From positions 806,001 to 870,000 of the forward strand of contig NZ_WHUF01000002.1 of NCBI RefSeq assembly GCF_009380165.1: a stretch of DNA of 64,000 bases. The letters are read 5' to 3'. The position numbers and the translations under genes were made by a program. Shown piece by piece: positions 46,295 through 56,713 of the stretch. Source of the stretch: Rugamonas rivuli (lineage in GTDB: Bacteria; Pseudomonadota; Gammaproteobacteria; Burkholderiales; Burkholderiaceae_D). The notes under the pieces are model-generated. The model worked only from the letters and a program-made list of their open reading frames with translations, had not been told where the DNA came from and ran no database searches. How positions within the stretch are numbered: the first letter of the stretch is position 1; every line of letters starts with the position of its first letter.

Positions 46295-47224
46295 ATGTTG
46301 AGTTACCGCCACGCCTTTCACGCGGGTAATCACGCCGATGTGTTGAAGCATTTCGTGACCATCCAGTTGATGCAGTATCTGAATCAGAAAGATACCGCCT
46401 ACAGCTACATCGACACCCATTCCGGCGCCGGCGTGTATGCGCTCGACGGCTCCTTCGCCTCCAAGAACGCCGAATACGACACCGGCATCGGCCCGCTGTG
46501 GGAGCGCACCGACATGCCCGCGCCGCTCAAGGAATATGTCGACCTGATCCGCGCCATGAACCCGAGCGGCAAGATGCGCTACTACCCAGGCTCGCCCTAC
46601 ATCGCCGACCAGGTCGCGCGCGAGCACGACCGCCTGCGTCTGTTTGAACTGCATCCGGCCGATTCCAAGCTGCTGGCCGATAACTTCCGCAAGCTCGACG
46701 AGCACGCTGCGCAGCAGGGCATCCGCCCGACCACGCGCGGCAAGCGCGTGCTGGTGACGCGCGGCGACGGCTTCCAGGCGCTGAAGGCGCTGCTGCCGCC
46801 GCCGTCGCGCCGCGCGCTGGTGCTGATCGATCCGCCATATGAAGACAAGCAGGACTACAAAAAGGTCAAGGACACGCTGGCCGAGGCGCTGGTGCGCTTC
46901 CCGACCGGCACCTACGCGGTCTGGTATCCGCTGCTGCAGCGCATGGAGTCGCGCCAGTTCGCCGACAAGCTCAAGCAGCTGCAATGCAGCGACTGGCTCA
47001 ACGTCGTGCTGACCACCAACACGCCGATGCCGGACGGCTTCGGCCTGCACAGCAGCGGCATGTTCATCCTGAACCCGCCGTACACGCTGGAGCCGATGTT
47101 GAAGGAAGTGATGCCCTACCTGGTCAAGGTGCTGGGCAAGGACTCCGGCGCCCGATTCACGCTGGAAAGCGGCAAGCCGACGGGTACGCGCAACACTGCG
47201 GTGCGCCGGCCGGTCAGTCGCTAG
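46295..47224 (+). CDS. rlmJ: 23S rRNA (adenine(2030)-N6)-methyltransferase RlmJ
   Basis: This 309-residue methyltransferase modifies A2030 of 23S rRNA. It shows the RlmJ signature at its N terminus (MLSYRHAFHAGNHADVLKH), THSGAGVYAL and the catalytic IDPPYED. The last 20 residues are a basic tail. The gene stands alone in its direction and is divergent from the small gene pair. Confidence 0.95.
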   Translation: MLSYRHAFHAGNHADVLKHFVTIQLMQYLNQKDTAYSYIDTHSGAGVYALDGSFASKNAEYDTGIGPLWERTDMPAPLKEYVDLIRAMNPSGKMRYYPGSPYIADQVAREHDRLRLFELHPADSKLLADNFRKLDEHAAQQGIRPTTRGKRVLVTRGDGFQALKALLPPPSRRALVLIDPPYEDKQDYKKVKDTLAEALVRFPTGTYAVWYPLLQRMESRQFADKLKQLQCSDWLNVVLTTNTPMPDGFGLHSSGMFILNPPYTLEPMLKEVMPYLVKVLGKDSGARFTLESGKPTGTRNTAVRRPVSR

Positions 47225-47270
47225 AAAAATGTTGTCAGGACGGTATAGCAGGGTATAGTCTGCTAGTTAG

Positions 47271-47297
47271 CGGGTTGCCGCTTGAGACGGCAACCCG
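47271..47297 (+). repeat. Ten-bp hairpin between rlmJ and the EAL-like/HDOD gene
   Basis: CGGGTTGCCG and CGGCAACCCG form a perfect stem with a seven-base loop. No T-run follows, so it is either a weak terminator for rlmJ or part of the next gene's leader. Confidence 0.4.
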
Positions 47298-47328
47298 AAT
47301 TAAGCAGATTGCAGATTGGGAGCTTCCC

Positions 47329-48597
47329 ATGATGATGACGTCGTCAACGGTGCCGTCCAAGCTTGCTGACAACTTCTTTCTTGCGCGCCAGCCCATCCTC
47401 AACCGGGGACAGCGGCTGGTGGCATATGAGCTGCTGTTCCGCGACGCCCGCTTGCGCAACGAAGCCACCATCACCGACGACGCCGAGGCCACCGCCACCG
47501 TGATCGCCCACGCGTCCGAGCTGGGCATGGAGCACGTGGTGGGCGACCAGATGGCCTTCGTCAATGTCGACGCCATCGGCCTGATGAGCGACTTCATCCG
47601 CTTCCTGCCGAACGACAAAGTCATCCTCGAAATCCTCGAAACCGTCAAAGCCACGCCGGAAGTGCTGGACCGCATACGCGAGCTCAAGCAGGCCGGCTTC
47701 AAGTTCGCGCTGGACGATGTGATCGGCCAGTCCGAAGACGTGCAGAAATTCCAGCCGCTGTGCGACGTCATCAAGGTCGACATCAAGGAAATGCACCCCG
47801 GCACCTTGCCGGCGCTGGCGCGCGTGCTGAAGAACCCCAAGCAAAAGCTGCTGGCCGAGAAGGTCGAGACGATGGAGGAGTTCCAGCAATGCATGGAGCT
47901 GGGCTTCGAATATTTCCAGGGCTATTATTTTGCGCGGCCCGTCATCCTGAGCGGCAAGAAGATTTCGCCGTCGCAGCGCAGCGTGCTGCATTTGCTGGAC
48001 TTGCTCAACACCGAGGCCAGCAGTCACGAGATCGAACGCAGCGTCAAGCATGACGCGCTGATCACGCTGAACCTGCTGAGGCTGGTGAACACGCCGGCGG
48101 TCGGTGCGCGCTACCGCATCAACTCGGTCGGCCATGCGCTGATGGTGCTGGGGCGGCGTCAGCTCAAACGCTGGCTGCAGATCCTGCTGTACGTGAAGGG
48201 CGGCGGCGCGCAGGAGTTCACCTCGCCGCTGCTGCAGCTGGCCACCACGCGCGGCAAGACCATGGAGCTGATGGTCGAGCATTTGCGGCCTGGGCAGCGC
48301 GTCAGCGCCGATATCGGCTTCACGGTGGGCGTGATGTCGCTGATGGACACGCTGTTCTCCATCCATATGCGCGACGTGCTGGAAAGCGTCAACGTGCTGG
48401 ACGAAGTGCGCGCCGCGCTGCTGCATCGCAGCGGCGACTACGGCAGCATGCTGAGCCTGATCGAGCACATCGAGCGCAACCGCGACGGCAAGCTGCTGGC
48501 GCAGATGCTGCACCAGCTGGAGCTGACGCCGGCCGAGCTGTACGCGATCCAGCTGGCCGCGATCGAGTGGGTGACGGACTACACCCGCGGCGTCTGA
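47329..48597 (+). CDS. EAL-like and HDOD domain signalling protein
   Basis: This 422-residue protein has an N-terminal EAL-type domain (NFFLARQPILNRGQRLVAYELLFRDA) and a C-terminal HDOD domain (from SPSQRSVLHLLDLLN to the end). The EAL motif itself reads Glu-Leu-Leu, and the DDFGTG loop reads LDDVIG. It is thus probably not a working c-di-GMP phosphodiesterase but a protein-protein or c-di-GMP-sensing module. Such proteins act in motility and surface signalling. The start has GGGAG. Confidence 0.88.
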   Translation: MMMTSSTVPSKLADNFFLARQPILNRGQRLVAYELLFRDARLRNEATITDDAEATATVIAHASELGMEHVVGDQMAFVNVDAIGLMSDFIRFLPNDKVILEILETVKATPEVLDRIRELKQAGFKFALDDVIGQSEDVQKFQPLCDVIKVDIKEMHPGTLPALARVLKNPKQKLLAEKVETMEEFQQCMELGFEYFQGYYFARPVILSGKKISPSQRSVLHLLDLLNTEASSHEIERSVKHDALITLNLLRLVNTPAVGARYRINSVGHALMVLGRRQLKRWLQILLYVKGGGAQEFTSPLLQLATTRGKTMELMVEHLRPGQRVSADIGFTVGVMSLMDTLFSIHMRDVLESVNVLDEVRAALLHRSGDYGSMLSLIEHIERNRDGKLLAQMLHQLELTPAELYAIQLAAIEWVTDYTRGV

Positions 48598-48603
48598 CCC
48601 CGC

Positions 48604-49329
48604 TTATTGGCCCAGCAGCAGGAACACGGTGGGCTTCTTGTGGAAGTCCGGCGCCTTGGCGCTCTTCCATTGCGACGCGCTCATGGTGCGGATGGTTTCC
48701 GATGGCAGGCTGAGGTCGGTCGCCACGCAGATCAGCGTGCTCGGCGCGCAGGCCGCCGTCAGCGCTTCCAGCATGGCGGCGTTGCGGTAGGGCGTTTCAA
48801 TGAACAGCTGCGTTTGCTTTTCCTTGCGCGAGCGCTGTTCCAATTCCTTGATGCGGGTGGCGCGCTGCGCGGCGTCGGTCGGCAGATAGCCGTTGAAGGC
48901 GAAGCTCTGTCCGTTCAAGCCGCTCGCCATCACCGCCAGCAGCAGTGACGACGGCCCCACCAGCGGCCGCACCGGGATGTTGTGCTGATGCGCCAGCCGC
49001 ACCAGGTCGGCGCCAGGATCGGCCACCGCCGGCACGCCGGCTTCCGACACCAGTCCGCCATCCTGGCCGGCCAGCAGCGGCGCCAGCAGGCCCGCCAGCG
49101 CGGCCGCCGGAGTGTTGACGTTGAGTTCGGAGATCTTGATTTCCTGTAGCGGCTTGGCCAGCGGATGGTTGGCGTTGACCAGCTTGAGGAAGGCGCGCGC
49201 CGTCTTGGCGTTCTCGGCGACGAAGTAATCGAGTTGCGCAGTGATCCGCTGCACCTGTTCGGGCAGCACGGAGGAGAGCGCTTCAGTCTCGCCCAGGGTG
49301 TTCGGTATTAAGAAGAGGGTGCCGGTCAT
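48604..49329 (-). CDS. SAM-dependent methyltransferase, RsmI-related
   Basis: This 241-residue protein belongs to the tetrapyrrole-methylase fold. It has GLVSEAGVPAVADPG, VRPLVGPSSLLLAVMASGL and FAFNGYLP, close to the 16S rRNA 2'-O-methyltransferase RsmI but about 45 residues shorter. RsmI methylates C1402 of 16S rRNA; this may be a second, shorter relative. It follows the Maf gene on the same strand, eight bases after its stop. Confidence 0.85.
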   Translation of the reverse strand: MTGTLFLIPNTLGETEALSSVLPEQVQRITAQLDYFVAENAKTARAFLKLVNANHPLAKPLQEIKISELNVNTPAAALAGLLAPLLAGQDGGLVSEAGVPAVADPGADLVRLAHQHNIPVRPLVGPSSLLLAVMASGLNGQSFAFNGYLPTDAAQRATRIKELEQRSRKEKQTQLFIETPYRNAAMLEALTAACAPSTLICVATDLSLPSETIRTMSASQWKSAKAPDFHKKPTVFLLLGQ

Positions 49330-49337
49330 AAAAACAG

Positions 49338-49928
49338 TCAGGTATTAAAGAAGGAAACGCCAATGTTGCGCAGCATGCCTGTCAGCGCGATCAAAGGCAA
49401 GCCGGTGAGGGCGGTCGGGTCGCTGCTGTCGATGCGTTCCAGGATGGCGATGCCCAGCGCCTCGTTCTTAGCGCTGCCGGCGCAGTCGTAGGGCTGTTCG
49501 ATGCGCAGGTAAGCGTCGAGTTCGGCGTCGGGCAGGTCGCGGAACTTGACGACGGTCTGGATGTCTTCAACCTGTGCCGTGCCGGTGCGGCCATCCCACA
49601 CGCACAGCGCGGTGTGGAAGATTACTTCGCGGCCGCGCATCTTCTGCAGCTGGACCAGCGCGTTGGCATGGTTGCCCGGCTTGCCGATCTGCTCGTCGTC
49701 CAGCGTGGCGACCTGGTCGGAGCCGATGACGATGCGGCCAGGCAGCTTGGCGGCCACGGCTGCGGCTTTCTCGCGCGCCAGGCGCAGCGCGGTGGCGCTG
49801 GGCGTCTCGCCGGGCAGCGGGCTTTCGTCGATATCGGGCACCGCCACGTCGAACGGCAGTTGCAGCCGTGATAAGAGTTCGCGGCGGTACGCGGAACTGG
49901 AGGCGAGTACGAGTAAACTTGATGTCAT
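49338..49928 (-). CDS. Maf-family nucleotide pyrophosphatase (YceF type)
   Basis: This 196-residue protein hydrolyses modified nucleotides; the YceF branch prefers 7-methyl-GTP. It has the N-terminal SSSAYRRELLSRL, the catalytic Glu in DIDESPLPGE, and the IGSDQVATLDDEQIGKPG that marks YceF-like proteins. It is divergent from yceD, the arrangement seen across betaproteobacteria. The RsmI-related gene follows closely. Confidence 0.9.
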   Translation of the reverse strand: MTSSLLVLASSSAYRRELLSRLQLPFDVAVPDIDESPLPGETPSATALRLAREKAAAVAAKLPGRIVIGSDQVATLDDEQIGKPGNHANALVQLQKMRGREVIFHTALCVWDGRTGTAQVEDIQTVVKFRDLPDAELDAYLRIEQPYDCAGSAKNEALGIAILERIDSSDPTALTGLPLIALTGMLRNIGVSFFNT

Positions 49929-50056
49929 GAGGGGAATGTTATATGCTCTGTCGCCGGACGTGCCAGCGGCAAAAAAGAACGAAAAATACGCTAAGGCTTT
50001 GACTTGACGATGAAAACCCTGTTATTATCGCAGGTTTTCCGGGGAAATTTTCTGTA

Positions 50057-50554
50057 ATGAATGCTATTGTGATCGACGCCTTTGAATTTTGTCGGAGCAA
50101 CGGCAGCCAGCAAGGCGTGACGCCTGTTGCCGAAATGACCCGTTTGACCAAGGATTGTGCCGATACGTCGGGTACGATCGCCTGGAAAGCAGTAGGGGGC
50201 ACCAGCAAGATGGGCTTCCCGCAGATGACGCTGTCGGTTTCCGGCACCGTGCAACTGGTCTGCCAGCGCTGCCTGACGCCTTACGCACACACCATCGACG
50301 CACAAACCGTGCTGATGCTGGGTAAGGACGATGAGCAAGCGGACGAGATCGAAGAAATGATCAACGACGAGACGATCGATGTGATCGTCGGCAGCCGCAG
50401 CATGGAGCTGATGGACTTGGTGGAAGACGAAGCGCTGCTGGCCCTGCCGCATACGCCGAAACATGATGTCTGCCCCGACTCCGCTCTGCTGGACAAGGCA
50501 AAAAGCGAAAAGTTGTCGCCGTTCGACGCCCTCAAGGGCCTCAAATCCGAATAA
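50057..50554 (+). CDS. yceD: YceD (DUF177), 23S rRNA accumulation protein
   Basis: This 165-residue protein is needed for normal accumulation of large-subunit rRNA in relatives. It has the family marks CQRCLTPYAH and LPHTPKHDVCP, with cysteines that may bind zinc, and an acidic central helix. It is the first gene of the conserved yceD-rpmF-plsX-fab block. Confidence 0.9.
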   Translation: MNAIVIDAFEFCRSNGSQQGVTPVAEMTRLTKDCADTSGTIAWKAVGGTSKMGFPQMTLSVSGTVQLVCQRCLTPYAHTIDAQTVLMLGKDDEQADEIEEMINDETIDVIVGSRSMELMDLVEDEALLALPHTPKHDVCPDSALLDKAKSEKLSPFDALKGLKSE

Positions 50555-50752
50555 GCAGTACCGAATAAGTAGTGTTGTAAAGAACGTGTCAAACGCGTGT
50601 AGTAAATCGAGTATGGCAAGTCAGCAGTGAAAATGTAGTAAATCTCAGTTTAACTATGCCGGTTCAGTTTTGCCGGCAGGATACTCGATTCGCATGTATT
50701 TGCTGGTCGAATGTGTTAAAATTTTAGAACTTATGTATTAGGAGTCATTAAC
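50555..50752 (+). other. 198-base gap before rpmF with no recognisable gene
   Basis: The gap is AT-rich and holds a short Gly-Cys inverted repeat (CCGG-TTCAGTTTTG-CCGG). A TTAAAATTTTAG lies near its end and may be part of a promoter. No good -35/-10 pair stands out. Confidence 0.4.
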
Positions 50753-50935
50753 ATGGCAGTTCAACAGAACAAGAAGTCCCCTTCGAAGCGCGGTATGCAC
50801 CGTTCGCACGATTTCCTGGTTGCTCCACAACTGGGTATCGAGCCAACCACCGGTGAAACCCACCTGCGTCACCACATCAGCCCTAACGGCTTCTACCGTG
50901 GTCGTAAAGTCCTGAAAACCAAAAACGACGAGTAA
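50753..50935 (+). CDS. rpmF: 50S ribosomal protein L32
   Basis: This 60-residue protein of the large subunit begins [20 protein letters not shown] and ends with a conserved basic tail ([14 protein letters not shown]). The bacterial L32 zinc-binding cysteines are absent, which is normal for many proteobacterial forms. It is preceded by TAGGAG. Confidence 0.98.
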   Translation: MAVQQNKKSPSKRGMHRSHDFLVAPQLGIEPTTGETHLRHHISPNGFYRGRKVLKTKNDE

Positions 50936-51129
50936 TCGACGCTTTTGCTGGACCCGGAAATAGGCGGTGCTACGTGGATAACTCGCGGAGCATCGCTTTT
51001 TCTTTATCATCGGCTGCAATCCTCTTTTGCACACCGTCATTTTGAAACGCGTAGACCTGGATGTGGTTGGTCCGCAGCTTGCCGCAGCTTGCCCCGCATG
51101 GGCTGGAGCGTGGTACTGAATCAAAACAA

Positions 51130-52191
51130 ATGACAATCAAAATTTCTATCGACTGCATGGGTGGCGATCACGGCCCGTCGGTCACTATCCCCGCAGCAGT
51201 TTCCTTCCTCAAACGTGAGCCTGACGCTGAACTGATCCTGGTCGGTTTGGAAGACGTTATTCGCGCGGAATTGAAAAAGCAGCACGCCGATACGCATCCG
51301 CGCATCACCGTGCAACACGCCTCCGAACAAGTCACCATGGACGATCCGCTCGAAGTGGCCCTGCGCCGCAAGAAGGATTCGTCGATGCGCGTCGCCATCG
51401 AGCAAGTCAAGGACGGCAAGGCCCAGGCCTGCGTCTCGGCCGGCAATACCGGCGCGCTGATGGCGGTGTCGCGCTACGTGCTCAAGACCATGACCGGCGT
51501 CGACCGTCCGGCCATCTGCGGCATCATGCCGAACCAGAAAAATGGCCCGACCTATATGCTGGACCTGGGCGCCAACGTCGATTGCGAACCGCATCACCTG
51601 CACCAGTTCGCCATCATGGGTTCGGTGCTGGTCTCGGCCATGGAAAAAATCGCCCGCCCGACCATCGGCCTGCTGAACGTCGGCACCGAGGACATCAAGG
51701 GCAATGAAGTGGTCAAGGCCACCAGCAAGCTGCTGCAGGCCGATCACGAACGCGGCGCGCTCAACTTCCACGGCAACGTCGAGGGCAACGACATCTTCAA
51801 GGGCACCACCGATATCGTGGTGTGCGATGGCTTTGTCGGCAACGTGACCTTGAAGGCGGTGGAGGGCGTCGCACGATTCTTTGGCGACACCCTGCGCACG
51901 GAATTCAAGCGTAATCTGTTGACCATGCTGGGCGCCTTGCTCGGCGGCGGTGCGCTGAAGGCGGTCAAGGACCGCTTCCAGCCATCGCGCCACAACGGCG
52001 CCAGTCTGCTGGGCCTGCGCGGCCTGGTGTTCAAGAGCCATGGCGGCGCCGATGCCTATTCTTTTGAGTGGGCGATCCGACGCGCGTATGATGCTGCAAA
52101 AAATGATGTGTTGGGGCATATCTCGGAAATGATCGCCGAGCTCATGCCGCGCAACACGGATACCCCGGAAGTACCAAGCTCAACTATTTAG
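51130..52191 (+). CDS. plsX: Phosphate acyltransferase PlsX
   Basis: This 353-residue enzyme makes acyl-phosphate from acyl-ACP for phospholipid synthesis. It shows the family start ([19 protein letters not shown]), [14 protein letters not shown] and [14 protein letters not shown] chose the ATG at 51130; upstream sequence in the same frame has no ribosome site and does not match the family. It lies 194 bases after rpmF. Confidence 0.97.
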   Translation: MTIKISIDCMGGDHGPSVTIPAAVSFLKREPDAELILVGLEDVIRAELKKQHADTHPRITVQHASEQVTMDDPLEVALRRKKDSSMRVAIEQVKDGKAQACVSAGNTGALMAVSRYVLKTMTGVDRPAICGIMPNQKNGPTYMLDLGANVDCEPHHLHQFAIMGSVLVSAMEKIARPTIGLLNVGTEDIKGNEVVKATSKLLQADHERGALNFHGNVEGNDIFKGTTDIVVCDGFVGNVTLKAVEGVARFFGDTLRTEFKRNLLTMLGALLGGGALKAVKDRFQPSRHNGASLLGLRGLVFKSHGGADAYSFEWAIRRAYDAAKNDVLGHISEMIAELMPRNTDTPEVPSSTI

Positions 52192-52207
52192 TGGACGGTA
52201 GAACGGC

Positions 52208-53194
52208 ATGACTTTGTACAGCAAAATTATAGGCACCGGCAGCTACCTGCCGGAAAAGCGTGTGACCAACCAGGACCTGGCTGATCAACTCGCCGCCAAA
52301 GGCATCGAGACCTCGGACGAATGGATCGTCAGCCGCAGCGGTATTTCGGCACGCCACTTCGCCGAGCCTGAACAGAAATCGTCGGACCTGGCGGTCAACG
52401 CCGCCAAGAAGGCGCTGGAGATGGCTGGCCTGGAGCCGAACGACATCGACCTGATCGTGCTGGCCAGCTCGACGCCGGACTTCTTCGGCAGCTTCCCCAG
52501 CACCGCCTGCATCGTGCAGAAAAAACTGGGCATGACCAACAACAGCGCGGCAGTCGACGTGCAAGCCGTGTGCAGCGGCTTCGTCTACGCCGTGTCCACC
52601 GCCGACGCCTTCATCCGCGCCGGCGTGCACAAGAACGTGCTGGTGATCGGCGCCGAAGTGTTTTCGCGCATCCTCAATTTCGACGACCGCACCACCTGCG
52701 TGCTGTTCGGCGACGGCGCCGGCGCCATCGTGCTGAGCGCGTCGGAAGAGCCAGGCATCCTGGCCACCAAGCTGCACGCGGACGGCCGTCATTCGGACAT
52801 CCTCAGCGTGCCGGGTTCGGTCGATGGCGGCGCGGTTGCCGGCAGCGCCTTCCTGTACATGGATGGTCCCGCTGTCTTCAAGCTGGCCGTATCGGTGCTG
52901 GAGAAGGTCGCGCACGAAGCGCTGGACAAGGCCAATATGACCTCCGACCAGATCGACTGGCTGATACCGCACCAGGCCAATATCCGCATCATGAACAGCA
53001 CCGCCAAGAAGCTGGGCCTGCCTGCCGAGAAGATGGTTGTCACCGTCGACCAGCACGGCAATACGTCGGCCGCTTCGATCCCGCTGGCGCTGGACGTGGC
53101 TGTGCGCGATGGCCGCATCAAGAAAGGCCAGCACATCATGATGGAAGGCGTCGGTGGTGGTTTCACCTGGGGCGCGGTTTTGGCGCGGTTTTAA
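52208..53194 (+). CDS. fabH: FabH, 3-oxoacyl-ACP synthase III
   Basis: This 328-residue enzyme starts fatty-acid synthesis by condensing acetyl-CoA with malonyl-ACP. The triad is visible: the nucleophile Cys122 in VQAVCSGF, His in PHQANIRI and Asn in HGNTSAAS. It follows plsX by 16 bases. Confidence 0.98.
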   Translation: MTLYSKIIGTGSYLPEKRVTNQDLADQLAAKGIETSDEWIVSRSGISARHFAEPEQKSSDLAVNAAKKALEMAGLEPNDIDLIVLASSTPDFFGSFPSTACIVQKKLGMTNNSAAVDVQAVCSGFVYAVSTADAFIRAGVHKNVLVIGAEVFSRILNFDDRTTCVLFGDGAGAIVLSASEEPGILATKLHADGRHSDILSVPGSVDGGAVAGSAFLYMDGPAVFKLAVSVLEKVAHEALDKANMTSDQIDWLIPHQANIRIMNSTAKKLGLPAEKMVVTVDQHGNTSAASIPLALDVAVRDGRIKKGQHIMMEGVGGGFTWGAVLARF

Positions 53195-53294
53195 CGGCCT
53201 GAATTAGAATTAGAGTTCTAACGGACTCGTCGGTAGCAAAGCTGTCACGATGGCATGCTAGCGTAGCGTTCAATAAAAATGAGATGGATGAAGT

Positions 53295-54236
53295 ATGACT
53301 AAATTTGCTTTTGTATTTCCAGGCCAGGGTTCGCAAGCGATCGCGATGATGGACGGCTTTGCCGGCAATCCGGTGGTGGCGCAGACCATCGCCGAGGCAT
53401 CCGACGCGCTGCAATTCGACCTCGGCAAGCTGATCGCCGAAGGTCCGAAGGAAGAGCTGGACCTGACCACCAACACCCAGCCGGTCATGCTGACCGCTGC
53501 GGTTGCCGTCTACCGTGCATGGATCGCCGCCGGCGGTCCGCTGCCATCCATCGTTGCCGGTCACAGCCTGGGTGAATACTCGGCGCTGGTGGCTGCCGGT
53601 GTGATTTCGTTCAAGGATGCCGTGCCGCTGGTGCGCTTCCGCGCGCAAGCGATGCAGGAAGCCGTGCCGGTCGGCATGGGCACCATGGCTGTCGTGCTGG
53701 GCCTGTCGGACGACGACGTCCGCGCCTCCTGCGCCGAAGCCGCTGCCGCCGTGCCTGGCTCGGTGGTCGAGGCCGTCAACTTCAACGCGCCGCTGCAAGT
53801 TGTGATCGCCGGCGACACCATCGCGGTCGAGCGCGCCTGCGAGATCGCCAAGGCCAAGGGCGCCAAGCGCGCCATGAAGCTGCCGGTGTCGGCGCCGTTC
53901 CATTCGTCGCTGCTGAAGCCGGCTTCGGACCGCCTGCGCGACTATATGGAAGGCCTGACGTTCTCGGCGCCGCAGATCGCGCTGATCAACAACGTCGACG
54001 TCGCCGTGCTGACCGATCCGGCCAGCATCAAGGATGCCCTGGTGCGTCAGGCCGCAGCGCCCGTGCGCTGGGTTGAAACCATGCAGAAGGTCGCCGCCGA
54101 AGGCATTACGCAAGTGGTCGAGTGCGGACCTGGCAAGGTGCTGATGGGCTTGACCAAGCGCATCGACGCCACGCTGGTCGGCGACGCGATCACCGATCAA
54201 GCCTCGCTGGAACGCGTGTTGACCCTGCTCAAATAA
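53295..54236 (+). CDS. fabD: FabD, malonyl-CoA:ACP transacylase
   Basis: This 313-residue enzyme moves the malonyl group to ACP. It has GQGSQ near the N terminus and the active-site AGHSLGEYSAL with Ser91. The partner histidine is in SAPFHSS. It lies 100 bases after fabH. Confidence 0.98.
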   Translation: MTKFAFVFPGQGSQAIAMMDGFAGNPVVAQTIAEASDALQFDLGKLIAEGPKEELDLTTNTQPVMLTAAVAVYRAWIAAGGPLPSIVAGHSLGEYSALVAAGVISFKDAVPLVRFRAQAMQEAVPVGMGTMAVVLGLSDDDVRASCAEAAAAVPGSVVEAVNFNAPLQVVIAGDTIAVERACEIAKAKGAKRAMKLPVSAPFHSSLLKPASDRLRDYMEGLTFSAPQIALINNVDVAVLTDPASIKDALVRQAAAPVRWVETMQKVAAEGITQVVECGPGKVLMGLTKRIDATLVGDAITDQASLERVLTLLK

Positions 54237-54281
54237 GCAGCCGGGTCTTCAGGCACACTCCCTAAACGTTTAAGGAACACC

Positions 54282-55028
54282 ATGAATTTAGCAAATCAAG
54301 TTGCCCTGGTTACGGGCGCATCGCGCGGCATCGGCAAGGCCATCGCCCAGGAGCTGGCCCGTCAAGGCGCCCGCGTGATCGGCACCGCCACCACCGAAGC
54401 CGGCGCGGAAGCGATCTCGGCTTATCTGGCCGAGATCGGTGCCGAAGCCGGCAAGGGCATGGTACTCAACGTCACCGACCCTGAGCGCTGCGCCGCCGTC
54501 ATCGACGAGATTGCCAAGACCTTCGGCGCCGTCGGCATCCTGGTCAACAACGCCGGCATCACGCAGGACCAGCTGGCCATGCGCATGAAGGATGAAGAGT
54601 GGGACAGCGTCATCGCCACCAACCTGAGTTCGGTCGGCCGCCTGTCGCGCGCCGTGCTGCGCGGCATGATGAAAGCCAAGACCGGGCGTATCATCAACAT
54701 CACTTCGGTGGTGGCGTCCTCCGGCAATCCGGGCCAGATGAACTACGCCGCCGCCAAGGCTGGCGTGGAGGGCATGGGCCGCGCGCTGGCGCGTGAAATC
54801 GGCAGCCGCAACATCACCGTCAACAGCGTGGCGCCGGGCTTCATCGACACCGACATGACCAAGGGCCTGGGCGAAGAACAGCACGCCGCCCTGTTGACGC
54901 AGATCCCGCTGGCACGCCTGGGCAAGCCCGAGGATATCGCCGCCGCCGTCGCCTTCCTGGCGTCGCCGCAAGCAGCGTATATTACCGGCACCACCCTGCA
55001 CGTGAACGGCGGGATGTACATGAACTGA
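54282..55028 (+). CDS. fabG: FabG, 3-oxoacyl-ACP reductase
   Basis: This 248-residue NADPH-dependent reductase has the cofactor motif GASRGIGKA, NNAGITQD and the catalytic Tyr155-x3-Lys159 in YAAAK. It carries out the first reduction of the elongation cycle. A hairpin that may partly stop transcription follows it. Confidence 0.98.
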   Translation: MNLANQVALVTGASRGIGKAIAQELARQGARVIGTATTEAGAEAISAYLAEIGAEAGKGMVLNVTDPERCAAVIDEIAKTFGAVGILVNNAGITQDQLAMRMKDEEWDSVIATNLSSVGRLSRAVLRGMMKAKTGRIINITSVVASSGNPGQMNYAAAKAGVEGMGRALAREIGSRNITVNSVAPGFIDTDMTKGLGEEQHAALLTQIPLARLGKPEDIAAAVAFLASPQAAYITGTTLHVNGGMYMN

Positions 55029-55034
55029 TGCGTT

Positions 55035-55068
55035 CCGGTGGCGTAAAATCCACCGGTTCTCGTCTTTT
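55035..55068 (+). terminator. Terminator-like hairpin between fabG and acpP
   Basis: CCGGTGG and CCACCGG pair around an eight-base loop and are followed by a T-rich stretch (TTCTCGTCTTTT). It begins six bases after the fabG stop and could lower read-through, so that acpP relies on a nearby promoter. A TAAAAT at 55143 is a possible -10 for acpP. Confidence 0.6.
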
Positions 55069-55184
55069 AGCAGTGATTTCGGATTAGTTGTAGGCAAATA
55101 CGCAGCAGCTACCGAAATTAGTTTTTCAGTGCGCAAACCTGATAAAATGCGCGCTTTCCGTAACAAACAAAATGGAGCCATAAC

Positions 55185-55424
55185 ATGTCGGATATCGAAC
55201 AACGCGTTAAGAAAATCGTCGCTGAGCAACTGGGCGTCGCCGAAGCAGACATCAAGATCGAATCCTCGTTCGTCGACGACCTCGGCGCTGACTCCCTGGA
55301 CACCGTTGAACTGGTGATGGCCCTGGAAGACGAATTCGAAATGGAAATCCCTGACGAACAAGCAGAAAAGATCACCACCGTGCAGCAAGCGATCGACTAC
55401 GCTACCGCCCACGTCAAGGCGTAA
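55185..55424 (+). CDS. acpP: Acyl carrier protein
   Basis: This 79-residue acidic protein carries the growing acyl chain on a 4'-phosphopantetheine attached to Ser37 in [10 protein letters not shown]. It is separated from fabG by 156 bases with a hairpin, and from fabF by 30 bases. Confidence 0.99.
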   Translation: MSDIEQRVKKIVAEQLGVAEADIKIESSFVDDLGADSLDTVELVMALEDEFEMEIPDEQAEKITTVQQAIDYATAHVKA

Positions 55425-55454
55425 TTTCTGCCCGATCGACTTTAGGAGAATCGC

Positions 55455-56702
55455 TTGAGAGGTTCTAAAAACCGTCGTGTTGTCATCACCGGCCTAGGCG
55501 CCGTGACCCCGGTCGGCAATACCGTTGCCGAATCGTGGGCCGCGATCACCGAGGGTAAATCCGGGATTGCCAACATCACCAAGTTTGATGCGCAAGCTTT
55601 CACCACCAAGTTCGCCGGTGAAGTCAAAGGCTTCAATATCGAGGATTACATCCCCGCTAAAGAAGCGCGCCACATGGATACCTTTATCCATTACGGCATG
55701 GCAGCCGGCATCCAGTCGGTGCAAGACTCCGGTATTGTCGTCACCGAAGAGAATGCCGATCGCATCGGCGTCATCATCGGTTCCGGTATCGGCGGCCTGC
55801 CGCTGATCGAAGCCACCAAGGAAGAGTACGACAAGCGCGGTCCGCGCCGTATCTCGCCTTTCTTCGTGCCTGCCTCGATCATCAATATGATCTCGGGCAA
55901 CCTGTCGATCAAGTACGGCATGCGTGGTCCTAACCTGTCGATCGTCACGGCCTGCACCACCGGCCTGCACTGCATCGGCGCGGCCGCCCGCATGATTGAG
56001 TACGGCGATGCCGACGTCATGGTGGCCGGCGGTGCGGAATCGACCGTATCGCCACTGGGTCTGGGCGGTTTCGCCTCGGCCCGCGCGCTGTCGACCCGCA
56101 ACGACGACCCAGCGACCGCGTCCCGCCCATGGGACATGGACCGCGACGGTTTCGTGCTGGGCGAAGGCGCCGGCGTGATGGTGCTCGAAGAGTACGAACA
56201 CGCCAAGGCCCGCGGCGCCAAGATCTACGCCGAGCTGCTGGGGTTCGGGATGAGCGCTGACGCTTATCACATGACCTCGCCATTGGAAGATGGCAGCGGC
56301 GGCAGCAAGTCCGTGATTGCAGCGCTGGCCAACGCCGGCATCAATCCGGACCAGGTGAACTACCTGAACGCACACGGTACGTCGACCCCGCAGGGCGACG
56401 TGGCGGAAGTGCAGGGCATCAAGCGCACCTTCGGCGCGCACGCCAAGAACATGGTGATCAATTCGACCAAGTCGATGACCGGTCACCTGTTGGGCGGCGC
56501 CGGCGGCCTGGAAGCAGTGTTTACGGTACTGGCGGTACACCATCAGGTGTCGCCTCCGACCATCAACATCTTCAACCAGGACCCTGCTTGCGACCTGGAC
56601 TTCTGCGCCAATGTGGCCCGTCCGATGAAGATCGAGTATGCAGTCAAGAACTCGTTCGGCTTCGGCGGCACCAACGGCAGCCTGGTGTTCGGCAAGATCT
56701 AA
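55455..56702 (+). CDS. fabF: FabF, 3-oxoacyl-ACP synthase II
   Basis: This 415-residue condensing enzyme elongates the fatty-acid chain. It has the nucleophile Cys167 in TACTTG and the two active-site histidines in [10 protein letters not shown] and [12 protein letters not shown]. The start is a TTG at 55455 with AGGAGAA upstream; no ATG is available at the family's normal start. Confidence 0.97.
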   Translation: MRGSKNRRVVITGLGAVTPVGNTVAESWAAITEGKSGIANITKFDAQAFTTKFAGEVKGFNIEDYIPAKEARHMDTFIHYGMAAGIQSVQDSGIVVTEENADRIGVIIGSGIGGLPLIEATKEEYDKRGPRRISPFFVPASIINMISGNLSIKYGMRGPNLSIVTACTTGLHCIGAAARMIEYGDADVMVAGGAESTVSPLGLGGFASARALSTRNDDPATASRPWDMDRDGFVLGEGAGVMVLEEYEHAKARGAKIYAELLGFGMSADAYHMTSPLEDGSGGSKSVIAALANAGINPDQVNYLNAHGTSTPQGDVAEVQGIKRTFGAHAKNMVINSTKSMTGHLLGGAGGLEAVFTVLAVHHQVSPPTINIFNQDPACDLDFCANVARPMKIEYAVKNSFGFGGTNGSLVFGKI

Positions 56703-56713
56703 AGTCCGTAAAA

